A DNA stretch of 64,000 bases from Endozoicomonas sp. GU-1 (GCF_027366395.1 NZ_CP114771.1:4030001-4094000), one strand, 5' to 3'. Numbered from the stretch's first letter, positions 9,179 through 17,256 are shown. The notes: generated by a model from the letters alone, not told the origin. Program-made: numbers and translations.

Positions 9179-9223
9179 CTTGTAATCAGTGGGTCCCGAG
9201 TTCGACTCTTGGTGCCGGCACCA
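9179..9223 (+). other. 3' half of tRNA-Thr(UGU), island attachment site
   Basis: The sequence begins in the anticodon loop (CTTGTAATCAGT, anticodon TGT), continues through the variable loop and a T-arm (CCGAG-TTCGACT-CTTGG), and ends with the acceptor strand TGCCGGC, discriminator A and CCA. No matching 5' half (expected to begin GCCGGCA) lies upstream, so this is a tRNA fragment, not a gene. It is the expected attR of the island. The last 14 bases form a perfect palindrome (TGGTGCCGGCACCA). Confidence 0.8.
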
Positions 9224-9617
9224 CATTTGGTAAAAAACAGCCACTTAGCAATGATTGATACATCAAAGCAATGGCTGTTTTTTTATGTCGTACGGTTTTA
9301 GTGGCTCTGTAAGTGGCTCTGTAAGTGGCTCTGTAAGTGGCTCTATCTGGTGCCTCTTCAGAACCTATAGTGAAAACTATAGTTCCAACCTCCACCTCAT
9401 AAACCGCCAGCCCTGGCAATTCTACTTTGACCACCCGATCTTCTATTAGTGCCTTATTCCCTGGTACGATGGTTTCTCCCTGAACCCTGATATTTGTACC
9501 ATCTCTCAAGGTTGCTCTGCTGGTTCCGTCGCCGTTGTTGCTGGTTATGGTGACGACGGTTCGCCCCCCTTCGGGAATGAGTGATTTAAACTGCTGCCAG
9601 ATATTGATGGTAGCCAT
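9186..9617 (-). CDS. Phage-like small protein with altered C-terminus
   Basis: The first 80 residues (MATINIWQQFKSLIPEGG...) resemble small beta-rich proteins found in tailed-phage structural modules, with conserved DGT and a terminal EVEV strand. After residue 90 the frame passes through 12-base direct repeats read as RATY-RATY-RATY, and then through the terminator and tRNA fragment, stopping at 9186. The C-terminal 50 residues are therefore probably not ancestral but read-through of junk at the integration point. This looks like a remnant of an older phage inserted at the same tRNA. Family call is from memory of similar sequences and moderate in certainty. Confidence 0.5.
   Translation of the reverse strand: MATINIWQQFKSLIPEGGRTVVTITSNNGDGTSRATLRDGTNIRVQGETIVPGNKALIEDRVVKVELPGLAVYEVEVGTIVFTIGSEEAPDRATYRATYRATYRATKTVRHKKTAIALMYQSLLSGCFLPNVVPAPRVELGTH
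9232..9284. terminator. Bidirectional terminator after the tRNA fragment
   Basis: AAAAACAGCCA at 9233-9243 pairs with TGGCTGTTTTTT at 9272-9283, with a T run on the plus strand and an A run on the left arm, so it can work in both directions. It is probably the original terminator of the tRNA-Thr gene carried with the attachment site. Confidence 0.6.
9300..9348 (+). repeat. 12-base direct repeat, about four copies
   Basis: The unit GTGGCTCTGTAA occurs three times in a row from 9301 and a fourth, degenerate copy follows. It lies inside the 3' part of the phage-like gene and adds RATY units in that frame. Confidence 0.85.
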
Positions 9618-9675
9618 GACTCTTTATCCTTGTGATTCGGCTGCTAATACTTGCTATAAAAAGCAATGGCGGGCA

Positions 9676-10014
9676 TTACATCAAAGCCAGGTCGACCAGC
9701 AACTTTTCTGCACTCTGTTTTTGTCTCATAAATGCAATGACGTAACCCTTACCGGATTGATCATCGAATCGGTATAACACTTTATAGTGTTTCATTAGAT
9801 TTAACTGGCGGTAGTCGTGAATTCCGACCGGAGCCAGCTCCGGGCAAACAGGCCCTATGGCAACATCCTGAATCAGCGCTGTCGATGTCTCAATCAGCTC
9901 AGTCAACAACTGGCTCAAGTCATCTCCACTATAAAATGCGCTCATATACCCTTTGAGCAAGCTCAGGGTCAGAAAACCGGTTTCAGTGATTTCGACGGTG
10001 ACAGGCTTACTCAT
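9676..10014 (-). CDS. Toxin of a RelE/ParE-like type II toxin-antitoxin pair
   Basis: A 112-residue protein starting at ATG 10014, which overlaps the antitoxin stop by eight bases (ATGAGTAA). The order antitoxin-toxin with overlap is typical of type II modules. The C-terminal part (HYKVLYRFDDQSGKGYVIAFMRQKQSAEKL) has the beta-strand pattern and final basic helix expected of RelE/ParE-fold proteins, though the overall match is weak and the longer N-terminal half is unusual. RelE-like toxins cleave mRNA on ribosomes and ParE-like toxins poison gyrase; the sequence alone does not say which. The longer open frame to 10113 lies inside the antitoxin gene and is not needed. Confidence 0.65.
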   Translation of the reverse strand: MSKPVTVEITETGFLTLSLLKGYMSAFYSGDDLSQLLTELIETSTALIQDVAIGPVCPELAPVGIHDYRQLNLMKHYKVLYRFDDQSGKGYVIAFMRQKQSAEKLLVDLALM

Positions 10015-10246
10015 TCCGCAACCTCTTGAGAGCCTCTTCCGGCGACATGGTGTTCCCGTTTCGAATATCTCTCTCAGCACGATTGGCAAGTTTGAGCAGG
10101 GCAATGGCCTCATCCCGCATTAAGGCTTCCTTTTCGGAATATATTCGATATACCGGTAAACCATGCTGGGTAATGCGTAATGGGCCGTCCTCCACATCCA
10201 GTTTGGCAGCATTCTGTTTCAGGTAGCTTAATGTTTGTGTTTCCAT
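10007..10246 (-). CDS. Antitoxin, Phd/YefM-like
   Basis: A 79-residue protein. The N-terminal half (YLKQNAAKLDVEDGPLRITQHGLPVYRI) has the Phd/YefM fold pattern: a short helix with N-A-A, then strands with the G-P-L-x-I-T-x-G-x-P turn that sits before DNA-binding dimers. The C-terminal helix (ALLKLANRAERDIRNGNTMSPEEAL) is the toxin-binding segment. It would repress its own operon and neutralise the toxin encoded immediately downstream with an eight-base overlap. Confidence 0.8.
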   Translation of the reverse strand: METQTLSYLKQNAAKLDVEDGPLRITQHGLPVYRIYSEKEALMRDEAIALLKLANRAERDIRNGNTMSPEEALKRLRNE

Positions 10247-10352
10247 GGATTCTCTCTTTTGTCGGTCTATTAACGGTCTGATTATAGACCGCTGCGCCCA
10301 AAAGTTCAGGTTATTCCGGGCGAACCGTTAACGTTAAAAATGCCTCTCCAAT

Positions 10353-10625
10353 TCAAAGTCGTGCAATCACCTCCATGGGTGTCTGGTGTTGATAGCTGAA
10401 CGAACCACCTTGCGACCGGTGATTTTGGTCGTAGTAATCCTGGGTGATAATGGACAGCTGTTGTTCGGTATAGCCTTTCCAGAGGCAGAGCTTATGCCAG
10501 AGCTGTTCCGGTGATGGGAAGTCTTCCAGCCGGATTTCGGTTTCCAGGGTTGGCGGATTGGTTTTGTCAAGGTAGGGAAATACAAAAAAAGAAGAATTTT
10601 TATGAATATTCAGGACGCTTCTCAA
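10353..10625 (-). pseudogene. Fragment of unknown gene, possibly a transposase C-terminus
   Basis: A 90-residue open frame with no start of its own that is convincing. Its ending ([12 protein letters not shown]...TPMEVIARL) recalls the C-terminal end of integrase-core transposases, where an N-x-x-R-x-H-x-x-G motif precedes a TPxE motif. The match is weak. The 5' end overlaps the plus-strand fragment at 10602, so one or both are truncated. I would treat it as debris. Confidence 0.35.
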
Positions 10626-11463
10626 TCCGTTGTGTTAATCACTGACAATTTATGTCCAGGTAAAAACAACAAGCCCGAAATACACCAAAAAATCAAGGAA
10701 GTATCCCCTCAGATTCAGATGACTGCTGGACCAGGGCAATTATCCCCCGCAGCGTCCCCTGGTGCAAAACACCAGGCAACCGAAAAAACCAGAGCGGTGC
10801 GGCAGTATCCCACTGCACAGCCTGGCAGATCATTCGATTTTCATTTTGTAGCCTCTGATCAAGAGGTACGCAGTCTGCTGCACGCCCGGACCCGTGACAG
10901 CGGCGGGAATGTGCTGCTTATCACCCATCCCGATGATTTGTGTGAAGACAACCTGGTGCAGCGTCTGCACATTACGGCTGACAGCCAGCCCGTCCTTGAG
11001 TCTGGCCGACTCTTTGCCAGCGATACCCCGCTGACGCTGGTACTGGACATCCGTTCTTTCACCAGCGAGGAGCTGCCAGCGTTCAATGAACTGCTGACCC
11101 CTGAGAACCCTTGTCTATACGACCGGACAAAAGAGAAGCGCCCCCTGGGTAACCATGTCTCGCTGCTGGTACTGGCCAGCCCCGAGCAGCTAACCACAAT
11201 GGGCAGCAACGATCAGGCTCCGGGGGCTGACTTCTGGCGCCGCGTCAGCACGATTTGTCCTTTGAACAGTCCATCCGCCAGCTGCTGGTGCGCAAGGAGT
11301 ACCAATGCAATGGTGAGACTCGCAAATTAGCCCGGGGTATCCAGTTTTACTGGATGCCCGTTGCTGAGCAGGAGCTGGTCTGCCAGCTTCAGCAACTCTT
11401 CAAGGTTTTCTCAATCACTACCCGGTTCTTTTCCTGGTTGTACTCCTTCACCAGCCACTCGTA
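10602..11463 (+). pseudogene. Truncated and frameshifted fragment of a large ATPase-like protein
   Basis: The first frame (10602-11330) encodes a protein with segments of AAA-ATPase character: NVLLITHPDD followed later by LTLVLDIRSFTSEELPAFNELL, like a Walker B strand and its following helix, and HVSLLVLASPEQL. After GADFWRRV near 11240 the frame loses sense and a second frame (11255-11463) continues to a stop. No Walker A is present, so the N-terminal part of the domain is missing or the start is downstream of a lost region. Large proteins with such segments occur in Endozoicomonas-like genomes; this copy is broken. The last 150 bases may also hold a fragment of another gene on the minus strand. 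Confidence 0.45.
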
Positions 11464-11522
11464 ATGTCCTGGATGGATTTGATCACGGAACTGATGGAGA
11501 TGGTTTTTTCTTAAAGGCTGTA

Positions 11523-11550
11523 TGAACTTTTATATGAAATAGAGGTCATA
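11523..11550 (+). promoter_or_regulatory. Sigma-E-like promoter of array gene 1
   Basis: TGAAC-N18-TCATA, 35 bases before the ATG at 11585. It has one mismatch to the GGAAC box shared by its paralogues, and the spacer starts TTTTATATGAA like theirs. Confidence 0.55.
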
Positions 11551-11584
11551 GGATAAAATTCAATAATTCAATAATTCAATTATT

Positions 11585-12676
11585 ATGCCTTTCTACTTTG
11601 CTGATTTTAATTTTAATATAGCTGCGGATCACTTTTCTTATCTTCGAGATAGTGCTTATTCGGAATCTGCCGCATCCTGTCAGGCATTCTTCCGTGAAGT
11701 TGTGGACGTAGCAAATTTGCAATGCGCTATGCGTGCTGATGAAACTGTTAAACACTGCCTCCAGCAGCCAAGAGTACTTTTTAATGATCCATCAGGTGAT
11801 CCCCGGCTTGAAAAAAGGTCGATACTGATGGTTAGTAGCCATCTTCAAGAAGATCATCCGCTTAGAATACAACCACGGAATAATGATCATGTTCCCAAAT
11901 ATATTCCTGGTAATGAACGTTTTTCGATCCAGTCTATTTTAGGATTAGAGCAATCAACCTCACAAAACGCATTAGTTGCTAATCCTCCACTGGATAGTGA
12001 ACAGCTGCATCGAGATACATCGCCTGCAGGAAATGAGTTGGATGATAAAGCTACGGCTTCCGACTCTGATGAATCTCTGACCAGCACGGATCACTGTGAG
12101 TCCAAGGAATTGCAAGCTGCCCGGAAGGCGTACGCAAAGTCTGAGCGAATAAAGGCTTATCAGAGGGCTTACCAGAAGGCTTACCGTCAGTCCGAAAAAG
12201 GGAAGGCTCGCAGGCGAGCATGGGCGCAGTCTGAGAAAGGGAAGGCTTGCGCGCGGTCCTGGAAACGCAGAGCCTACCAGCGGGCTTATCGTCAGTCCAG
12301 CAAAGGGATGGCTGGCCAGAAGGCTCACGCACAGTCGGGAAAACGGAAGGTTTACATCAAAGCCTACCAACAGACTGAGAAGTGGAAGGCTTACGTCAAA
12401 GCCTACGAACAGACCGAGAAGCGGAAGGCTTACCGAAAGGCTTACAGTCAGTGCGAGAGAGTGAAAGCTTATCAAAAGGTTTACCAGAAGTATTACCGTG
12501 AGTCTCCGCAAGGACGTGCTTGCCTGAAGGCTTACCGTAAAGCTTACCATGAGGTTTTAGGGGTTACCGGTGATATTGAACAGGCAAGAGCCGCTGGTAG
12601 GCAAGCTACTGCCCTTATAAGAGAAGCCAATAAAGCAAACAATAATGAGCCTCTTAGAGAGCAAACAGGTTCTTGA
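11585..12676 (+). CDS. Lys/Arg-rich 13-residue repeat protein, array gene 1
   Basis: A 363-residue protein with three parts. The N-terminal 150 residues contain CQAFFREVVDVANLQCAM, a CLQQP motif and YIPGNERFSIQSILGLE; this part differs from the other array members but matches the repeat gene at 52790-53726. Residues about 170-320 are built on a 13-residue unit of the form KAYxQSEKGKAxxR, highly basic with a regular aromatic residue. The last 45 residues (KAYHEVLGVTGDIEQARAAGRQAT) form a conserved C-terminal cap. No signal peptide is seen. There is no ribosome-binding site; instead an AT-rich AATTCAATAATTCAA leader precedes the ATG. The basic repeats suggest nucleic-acid or chromatin binding, which is inference. 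Confidence 0.8.
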   Translation: MPFYFADFNFNIAADHFSYLRDSAYSESAASCQAFFREVVDVANLQCAMRADETVKHCLQQPRVLFNDPSGDPRLEKRSILMVSSHLQEDHPLRIQPRNNDHVPKYIPGNERFSIQSILGLEQSTSQNALVANPPLDSEQLHRDTSPAGNELDDKATASDSDESLTSTDHCESKELQAARKAYAKSERIKAYQRAYQKAYRQSEKGKARRRAWAQSEKGKACARSWKRRAYQRAYRQSSKGMAGQKAHAQSGKRKVYIKAYQQTEKWKAYVKAYEQTEKRKAYRKAYSQCERVKAYQKVYQKYYRESPQGRACLKAYRKAYHEVLGVTGDIEQARAAGRQATALIREANKANNNEPLREQTGS

Positions 12677-12817
12677 TCGTCAACCAGGAAAAACATTGCA
12701 CGACAAATGAACTATTGTTTATCTGTAAGTTGCCGACTTTTAAGCAGTTTATATCGCTATTTTAAAACCATAGTGACTTTATATTTATGATAAATATTGA
12801 ATGGATTTTGTTAGCGA

Positions 12818-12845
12818 GGAACTTTTATAAGAAGGAGTTGTCATA
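12818..12845 (+). promoter_or_regulatory. Sigma-E-like promoter of array gene 2
   Basis: GGAAC-N18-TCATA with GGAACTTTTATAAGAA at the left end, 28 bases before the ATG at 12874. It probably also serves array gene 3, which lacks its own copy. Confidence 0.65.
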
Positions 12846-12873
12846 GTCTATAATTCTGTAATTAAATAATTCA

Positions 12874-13605
12874 ATGTCTGACCCGTATTCTAACTTTTAT
12901 CCCTTGTACTCGGAATTTCAGAAAGCGTATGAATCTGTTGTGTTAAACAGGGGGTCGGCTTTTACAGCAAGGGTTCAGAAACATGGATCGGTATTCGGGC
13001 TGCAAGTTGGTCGAACTGCACCAAGTAATTATGTGAATTCCTTCATGCCATATCGTGAAAGCTTTCATAACCCATTAAGTGACTCCCGTTTTAAAAAAAT
13101 GCCAGTCAGGGTTATTTATTCTCACGAATTTAAACAAAGTGAACCCTTAGGGCTATCACATAAACCCGGTGCATACCAGGAGGCTGATCAAAATATCAGA
13201 ATTGTTACCAGTCAACCAGAAACAAGAATTGATCAGGTTTGGAGTATAGCTGGTGAATGTTCTAACCCTTTGGCAACAGGAAATGAGTTTGATCTTACCG
13301 CTGCTGCTGCAAAATCTGACGAATCTTTAACCATCATTATTGATAATGCTCATGAACAGGATAAGAAACGGAAGGCTGCCCAAAAGGCCTACCAGAAGCT
13401 TTACCGTAACTCCGCAAATGGCAAGGCTATACGGCGGGCTTACCAGAATGCCTACAATAAGGCTTACTATAGAGCTTTCAGGGATACCCGTGATTTAGAA
13501 CAGGCAAGATTTGCGGGCAGGCAAGCTGCAGTCCCTGTAAGAGAGTCATATAAAGCAAAAAAAAATAAACTTGAATCAATCTCGATGCCTGGCTTACATA
13601 AGTAG
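12874..13605 (+). CDS. Lys/Arg-rich repeat protein, array gene 2 (short)
   Basis: A 243-residue paralogue. The N-terminal domain (about residues 1-150) is the common one of genes 2-5: LYSEFQKAYESV, VFGLQVGRTAPSNYVN, FHNPLSDSRFKKMPVRVIYS. It has only two or three 13-residue basic units (around residues 165-200), followed by the conserved cap FRDTRDLEQARFAGRQA. A stretch of about 50 residues before the repeats is almost identical to that of gene 3, pointing to recent duplication or gene conversion. The start follows the AATAATTCA-ATG leader without a ribosome-binding site. Gene 3 begins 26 bases after its stop. Confidence 0.8.
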   Translation: MSDPYSNFYPLYSEFQKAYESVVLNRGSAFTARVQKHGSVFGLQVGRTAPSNYVNSFMPYRESFHNPLSDSRFKKMPVRVIYSHEFKQSEPLGLSHKPGAYQEADQNIRIVTSQPETRIDQVWSIAGECSNPLATGNEFDLTAAAAKSDESLTIIIDNAHEQDKKRKAAQKAYQKLYRNSANGKAIRRAYQNAYNKAYYRAFRDTRDLEQARFAGRQAAVPVRESYKAKKNKLESISMPGLHK

Positions 13606-13630
13606 TTAACCAAATGAAATCAATAATTCA

Positions 13631-14497
13631 ATGAATGATCCATATTCCAAGTTACACTCCTTGTATTCTGGATTTCAGCAAGTACAAGAGTCTGTTATAT
13701 TGAACGATGGGTTACCTGTTGAAAACTGCCCACAGAAAAGTGGTTTAGTGTTCGGCCTGCAAGTTGATCAATTTAGACCATGTAACTATGTAAACCCCTT
13801 GATTATATTCGGTGGAAACTTCCATAACCCGTTCAATGATTCCCGTTTTAAAAAAGTACCTGTCAGAGTTATTTATCCTCAAGTATTTGAACAAAGTGAA
13901 CCGTTAGGCCTATCACATAAACCCGGAGCATACCAGGAGGCTGATCAAAATATCAGAATTGTTACCAGTCAACCAGAAATAAGAATTGATCGGGTTTGGA
14001 GTATGGCTGGTGAATGTTCTAACCCATTGGCAGCAGGAAATGAGTTGGATGTTGCAGCTTCTGCGGCAGGCTCTGGTGAACCTCTCTCTCATGGTAAGGG
14101 TTACCGGCGGGCTTATGATAGGACTTACCGCATGTCCGAGAAGGGGAAGGCTAACAAACGGGCCTGGGCCAGGTCCGAGAAAGCGAAGGCTTACCAGAGG
14201 GCTTACGCAAAATCTGAGAAAGGGAAAGCTGTCCGGAAGGCTTACGCAAAATCTGAGAAAGGGAAAGCTGTCCGGAAGGCTTATCGCTCGTCCAAAAAAG
14301 GGATCGCCACCCAGAAGGCTTACCAGAGGGTTTACATACAGTCCGAGCAAGCTAAGTCTTGCAATTTTGCTTACCAAAAGGCGTACTATGAAGTTTTCAA
14401 GAAAACCGGAGATAGAGAACAAGCAAGAATTGCAGGCAGGCAAGCTAGCGAATTGATAAGGGAGTCGAATAAAACAAAAAATAATGCGCTTAGATAA
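13631..14497 (+). CDS. Lys/Arg-rich repeat protein, array gene 3
   Basis: A 288-residue paralogue with the common N-terminal domain (LYSGFQQVQESVI, VFGLQVDQFRPCNYVN, FHNPFNDSRFKKVPVRVIYP), about seven basic 13-residue units including two identical consecutive ones (AYAKSEKGKAVRK), and the cap FKKTGDREQARIAGRQAS. It has no promoter box of its own and lies 26 bases behind gene 2, so it is probably co-transcribed. The repeated AATAATTCA leader before the ATG is kept. Function unknown; the repeats would be highly basic helices. Confidence 0.8.
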   Translation: MNDPYSKLHSLYSGFQQVQESVILNDGLPVENCPQKSGLVFGLQVDQFRPCNYVNPLIIFGGNFHNPFNDSRFKKVPVRVIYPQVFEQSEPLGLSHKPGAYQEADQNIRIVTSQPEIRIDRVWSMAGECSNPLAAGNELDVAASAAGSGEPLSHGKGYRRAYDRTYRMSEKGKANKRAWARSEKAKAYQRAYAKSEKGKAVRKAYAKSEKGKAVRKAYRSSKKGIATQKAYQRVYIQSEQAKSCNFAYQKAYYEVFKKTGDREQARIAGRQASELIRESNKTKNNALR

Positions 14498-14541
14498 ACC
14501 TTTAAGTGCCAGGTTAAATATTAAATTTGGTCTGTCAGATG

Positions 14542-14569
14542 GGAACTTTTACAGGAAAGTACAGTCCTA
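14542..14569 (+). promoter_or_regulatory. Sigma-E-like promoter of array gene 4
   Basis: GGAAC-N18-TCCTA, 36 bases before the GTG start at 14606. The spacer contains the GAAAGTACAG segment shared with gene 5. Confidence 0.7.
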
Positions 14570-14605
14570 ATCATTAATTCAATAATCTAATAATTCAATA
14601 AATCA

Positions 14606-15796
14606 GTGGCTACTCCATATCTTAACTCACACTCCTTGTATTCAGTATTTCAGAAAGCGTATGAATCTGTTGTGACGGGCAGTGGATTGGCTTTTCACGA
14701 CCAGTCGCAGCAAAGTGGGTTAGTATTCGGGCTGCGAGTTAATCAAACTGCACCAAATAATTATGTAAACCCCTTAATTCCATATAGTGTAAACTTCCAT
14801 AACCCGTTCAATGATTCCCGTTTTAAAACAATGCCGGTCAGGGTGATTTATTCTCAAGAATGTGAACAATACCAGCCGTCAGACTTCTCACCTGAACCCA
14901 AGGCACAACCGGAGGATGACAAAAATAACAGAGTTCTTACCAGTCAATCAGATTCAAGAACTCATCAGGTTTTGGGTATGGCCGGTGAAGCGTATTCTCA
15001 CTCATACTTTATAAATACTGATCCTCCTCCACTTATCTCAACGTTGAGAGAAACGGCTGAAAATGAGTTTGATGCTGAAGCTTCTGCTTCAGGATCTGGT
15101 GAATCTCTGGCCGTAGTTCCTGATAAGGCTTGTACACAGTCCGGGAAAGAGAAGGTTCACCATGAATCCGAAAAAGGAGAGGCTTCCTGGAAGGGCTGTG
15201 GACAGAGTGGAAAACGGAGGCCTCCGAGAAAACGAACCTGGGATCGGTCTGAAGCAGGGAAGGCTTATTATAGGGCTTACCAGAAGGCTTACCAGAAGTC
15301 CAAAAGAGGGAAGGCTTTCCTTGAGGCTTATGAACAGAGCGATAAACGAAAAGCTTCCCGGAATGCATACGAACATACCGAGAAACGGAAGACTGCCAAA
15401 CGAGCCTGGGCTCAGTCCGAGGTAGGTAAGGCATACTATAGAGCTTACCGTCAGTCTGAGAGAGGGAAGGCTGCCCGGAAGGCTTACCGTCTGTCCGAGA
15501 AAGGGAGGGCTGTCCGGAAGGCTTACGATGAGTCCGAGAAAGGGAAGGCGAACCAGAAGAATTACCGTGAGTCCGTGCATGGGAGGGCTGTCAGACAGGC
15601 CTGGGCAAACTCCAAGAAAGGGAAGGAGTCCAGACTGATATGGAGAAATTCAGAGAGGGGTAAGGCTTACCGGACACTTTACACCAGTGCTTACAATAAA
15701 GTTTTCAATCATACCGGTGATAAAGCGCAAGCAAGAATCGCAGGCAGGCAAGCTACCGCTTTTATAATGAATTCAAATAAAGCAAAAAATAAATGA
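14606..15796 (+). CDS. Lys/Arg-rich repeat protein, array gene 4
   Basis: A 396-residue paralogue starting with GTG at the same place relative to the domain as its relatives (next to AATAAATCA). The common N-terminal domain is followed by an extra segment (HSYFINTDPPPLISTLRETAENEFD) shared only with gene 5, then about 14 basic units of the form KAYxxSERGKAxRK, and the cap FNHTGDKAQARIAGRQAT. The repeats include both Tyr and Trp at the aromatic position. No catalytic motif, signal peptide or membrane span is seen. Confidence 0.8.
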   Translation: MATPYLNSHSLYSVFQKAYESVVTGSGLAFHDQSQQSGLVFGLRVNQTAPNNYVNPLIPYSVNFHNPFNDSRFKTMPVRVIYSQECEQYQPSDFSPEPKAQPEDDKNNRVLTSQSDSRTHQVLGMAGEAYSHSYFINTDPPPLISTLRETAENEFDAEASASGSGESLAVVPDKACTQSGKEKVHHESEKGEASWKGCGQSGKRRPPRKRTWDRSEAGKAYYRAYQKAYQKSKRGKAFLEAYEQSDKRKASRNAYEHTEKRKTAKRAWAQSEVGKAYYRAYRQSERGKAARKAYRLSEKGRAVRKAYDESEKGKANQKNYRESVHGRAVRQAWANSKKGKESRLIWRNSERGKAYRTLYTSAYNKVFNHTGDKAQARIAGRQATAFIMNSNKAKNK

Positions 15797-15840
15797 GCTA
15801 TACCTGGCTGACATAAATATGGAGTAGTATCTTTCAGGTA

Positions 15841-15868
15841 GGAACTTTTATAAGAAAGTATAGTCCTA
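15841..15868 (+). promoter_or_regulatory. Sigma-E-like promoter of array gene 5
   Basis: GGAAC-N18-TCCTA, 28 bases before the ATG at 15897. The clearest member of the set: the -35 box reads GGAACTT and is 16 bases from TCCTA, the sigma-E consensus spacing. Confidence 0.75.
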
Positions 15869-15896
15869 GTCATCAATTCAATAAATCAATAATTCA

Positions 15897-17096
15897 ATGT
15901 ATACTCCATATTTTAATTCACACTTTTTGTATTCGGGATCCCGAAGAGCGTATGAGCCTGTTATGTCGGGCAGTGGATTCACTGTTCAAGACTGGTCGCA
16001 GCAAAGTGGTTTGGTATTCGGGCTGCGAGTTGATCAAACTGTACCAAATAATTATATAAATCCCTTGATTCCATATAGTGAAAACTTCCATAACCCGTTC
16101 AATGATTTCCGTTTTAAAAAAATACCCGTCAGGATTATTTATTCGCAGGAACCTGAAAAAATCAAGCTGCCAGACATATCACATAGACCCGGGGATTATC
16201 AGAAGGCCGAACAAAGTAACAGAATTCTATCCAATCAATCAGAAATAAGAATTGAGCAGGTTTGGAGTATGGTCGATGAAGTTAGCTCTCACTCATACGG
16301 TTTAAGTAATGATCATCTTCCACTTATCTCAACGTTGCACGAAACAGCAGAAGATGAGTTGGATGTTGAAGCCTCTGTTTCAGGAGCTGGCGAATCTTTG
16401 ACCAGCGATCATGATAAGACTTACGTACAACCTGAGAAACGGAGGGCTTCCAAACGAACCCGAACGGAGTCCGAAAGAGGGAACGCTTCCCGGAAAACTT
16501 ACGCCCAGCCTGAGAAAGGGAGGGCTCCCAAACGAGCCAGGGTGGAGTCGCTAAGAAAGAAAGCTGTCAGAAAGGCTTACCGTGAATCCGAGAGAGGGAA
16601 AGCTGTCCGGAAGGCTTGGTTACAGTCTGAGAGAGGGAAGGCTTGCCAGAAGGCTTACGCACAGTCTGACAAAGGGAGGGCTTGCCAGAAGGCTTACGCA
16701 CAGTCTGAGAGAGGGAAAGCTGTCCAGAAGGCCTGGTTACAGTCTGAGAGAGGGAAGGCTTGCCGCAAGGCTTATGCGCAGTCTGAGAAAGGGAAGGCTG
16801 CCAAACGAGCCTGGGAACAGTCTGCGAAAGGGAAGGCTTACCGTGTGTCTGCGCAACGGAAGGCTACTTACCGAGCCTGGGCACAGTCCGAACAAGGGCA
16901 GGTTGTCTTGAAGTCTTACCAACATGCTTATCATAAGGCTTACTATAAAGTTTTCAGGAGCACCGGTGACAGGCAACTGGCAAGAATCGCTGGTCAGCAG
17001 GCTGGCGCTCTTGCAAGAGTATCTGGCGAGGCAAAAAAAAGTGAGCTTGAATCAGGTTCTGCTACTTCCGACTTGCCTGCTTTTAAAACTGACTGA
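15897..17096 (+). CDS. Lys/Arg-rich repeat protein, array gene 5
   Basis: A 399-residue paralogue and the most regular. After the common N-terminal domain and the LPLISTLHETAEDELD segment, residues about 180-345 carry some 13 consecutive 13-residue units, for example VRKAWLQSERGKA and CQKAYAQSDKGRA, encoded by near-identical 39-base DNA repeats. The cap FRSTGDRQLARIAGQQAG follows. The early units contain SKRTRTESERGN and PKRARVES, short basic clusters like nuclear localisation signals; whether the protein enters a host cell is unknown. Similar DNA repeats make this locus prone to expansion and contraction by recombination. Confidence 0.8.
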   Translation: MYTPYFNSHFLYSGSRRAYEPVMSGSGFTVQDWSQQSGLVFGLRVDQTVPNNYINPLIPYSENFHNPFNDFRFKKIPVRIIYSQEPEKIKLPDISHRPGDYQKAEQSNRILSNQSEIRIEQVWSMVDEVSSHSYGLSNDHLPLISTLHETAEDELDVEASVSGAGESLTSDHDKTYVQPEKRRASKRTRTESERGNASRKTYAQPEKGRAPKRARVESLRKKAVRKAYRESERGKAVRKAWLQSERGKACQKAYAQSDKGRACQKAYAQSERGKAVQKAWLQSERGKACRKAYAQSEKGKAAKRAWEQSAKGKAYRVSAQRKATYRAWAQSEQGQVVLKSYQHAYHKAYYKVFRSTGDRQLARIAGQQAGALARVSGEAKKSELESGSATSDLPAFKTD

Positions 17097-17198
17097 TAAG
17101 CCAGTAGCAGTATGATATTGGTTAACTGCTTATGGTTAACAGTCATCGTAAATCTTCAGGTCTGGTTGAAATAATTGTTGAATGGGGTGGGGCCGGGA

Positions 17199-17227
17199 GG
17201 AACTTTTATAATGAAGGCACAGTCTTA
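17199..17227 (+). promoter_or_regulatory. Sigma-E-like promoter of array gene 6
   Basis: GGAAC-N19-TCTTA, 29 bases before the ATG at 17257. The spacer is one base longer than in the other copies, which may weaken it; the gene behind it is frameshifted. Confidence 0.5.
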
Positions 17228-17256
17228 AGCTGTAATTCAATATCTCACTAATTCTA

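Larger units (their letters stand above)
1..9223. mobile_element. Right end of a tRNA-Thr genomic island carrying defence genes
   Basis: The segment runs from beyond the left edge to a partial tRNA-Thr copy at 9179-9223. A tyrosine recombinase gene lies about 180 bases inside that boundary and reads inward. The cargo seen here is a type I restriction-modification operon, a reverse transcriptase module and two tiny proteins. Integrases of this kind commonly insert into the 3' end of tRNA genes and leave an intact tRNA at one end and a copy of its 3' part at the other. Because the copy here is in plus orientation and lacks its 5' half, the intact tRNA-Thr should lie to the left of this window. 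The left boundary is not visible. Confidence 0.7.

Noticed and set aside
9210-9223. Perfect 14-base palindrome TGGTGCCGGCACCA considered as an operator
   Set aside because: It is the end of a tRNA T-arm plus the acceptor end with CCA; the symmetry is incidental.
9179-9223. Considered as a functional tRNA gene
   Set aside because: No 5' acceptor strand, D-arm or 5' anticodon stem lies upstream.
11523-11585. GGAAC boxes considered as HrpL (type III secretion) promoters
   Set aside because: HrpL boxes need a CCAC element about 16 bases after GGAACC; none is present, while TCnnA at sigma-E spacing is.
11972-12550. Long minus-strand frame opposite array gene 1
   Set aside because: It is the mirror of the repeats; its sequence is a low-complexity LVSLP pattern, and the plus strand has the conserved domains. 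The same applies to 13913-14443 and 15089-15580.
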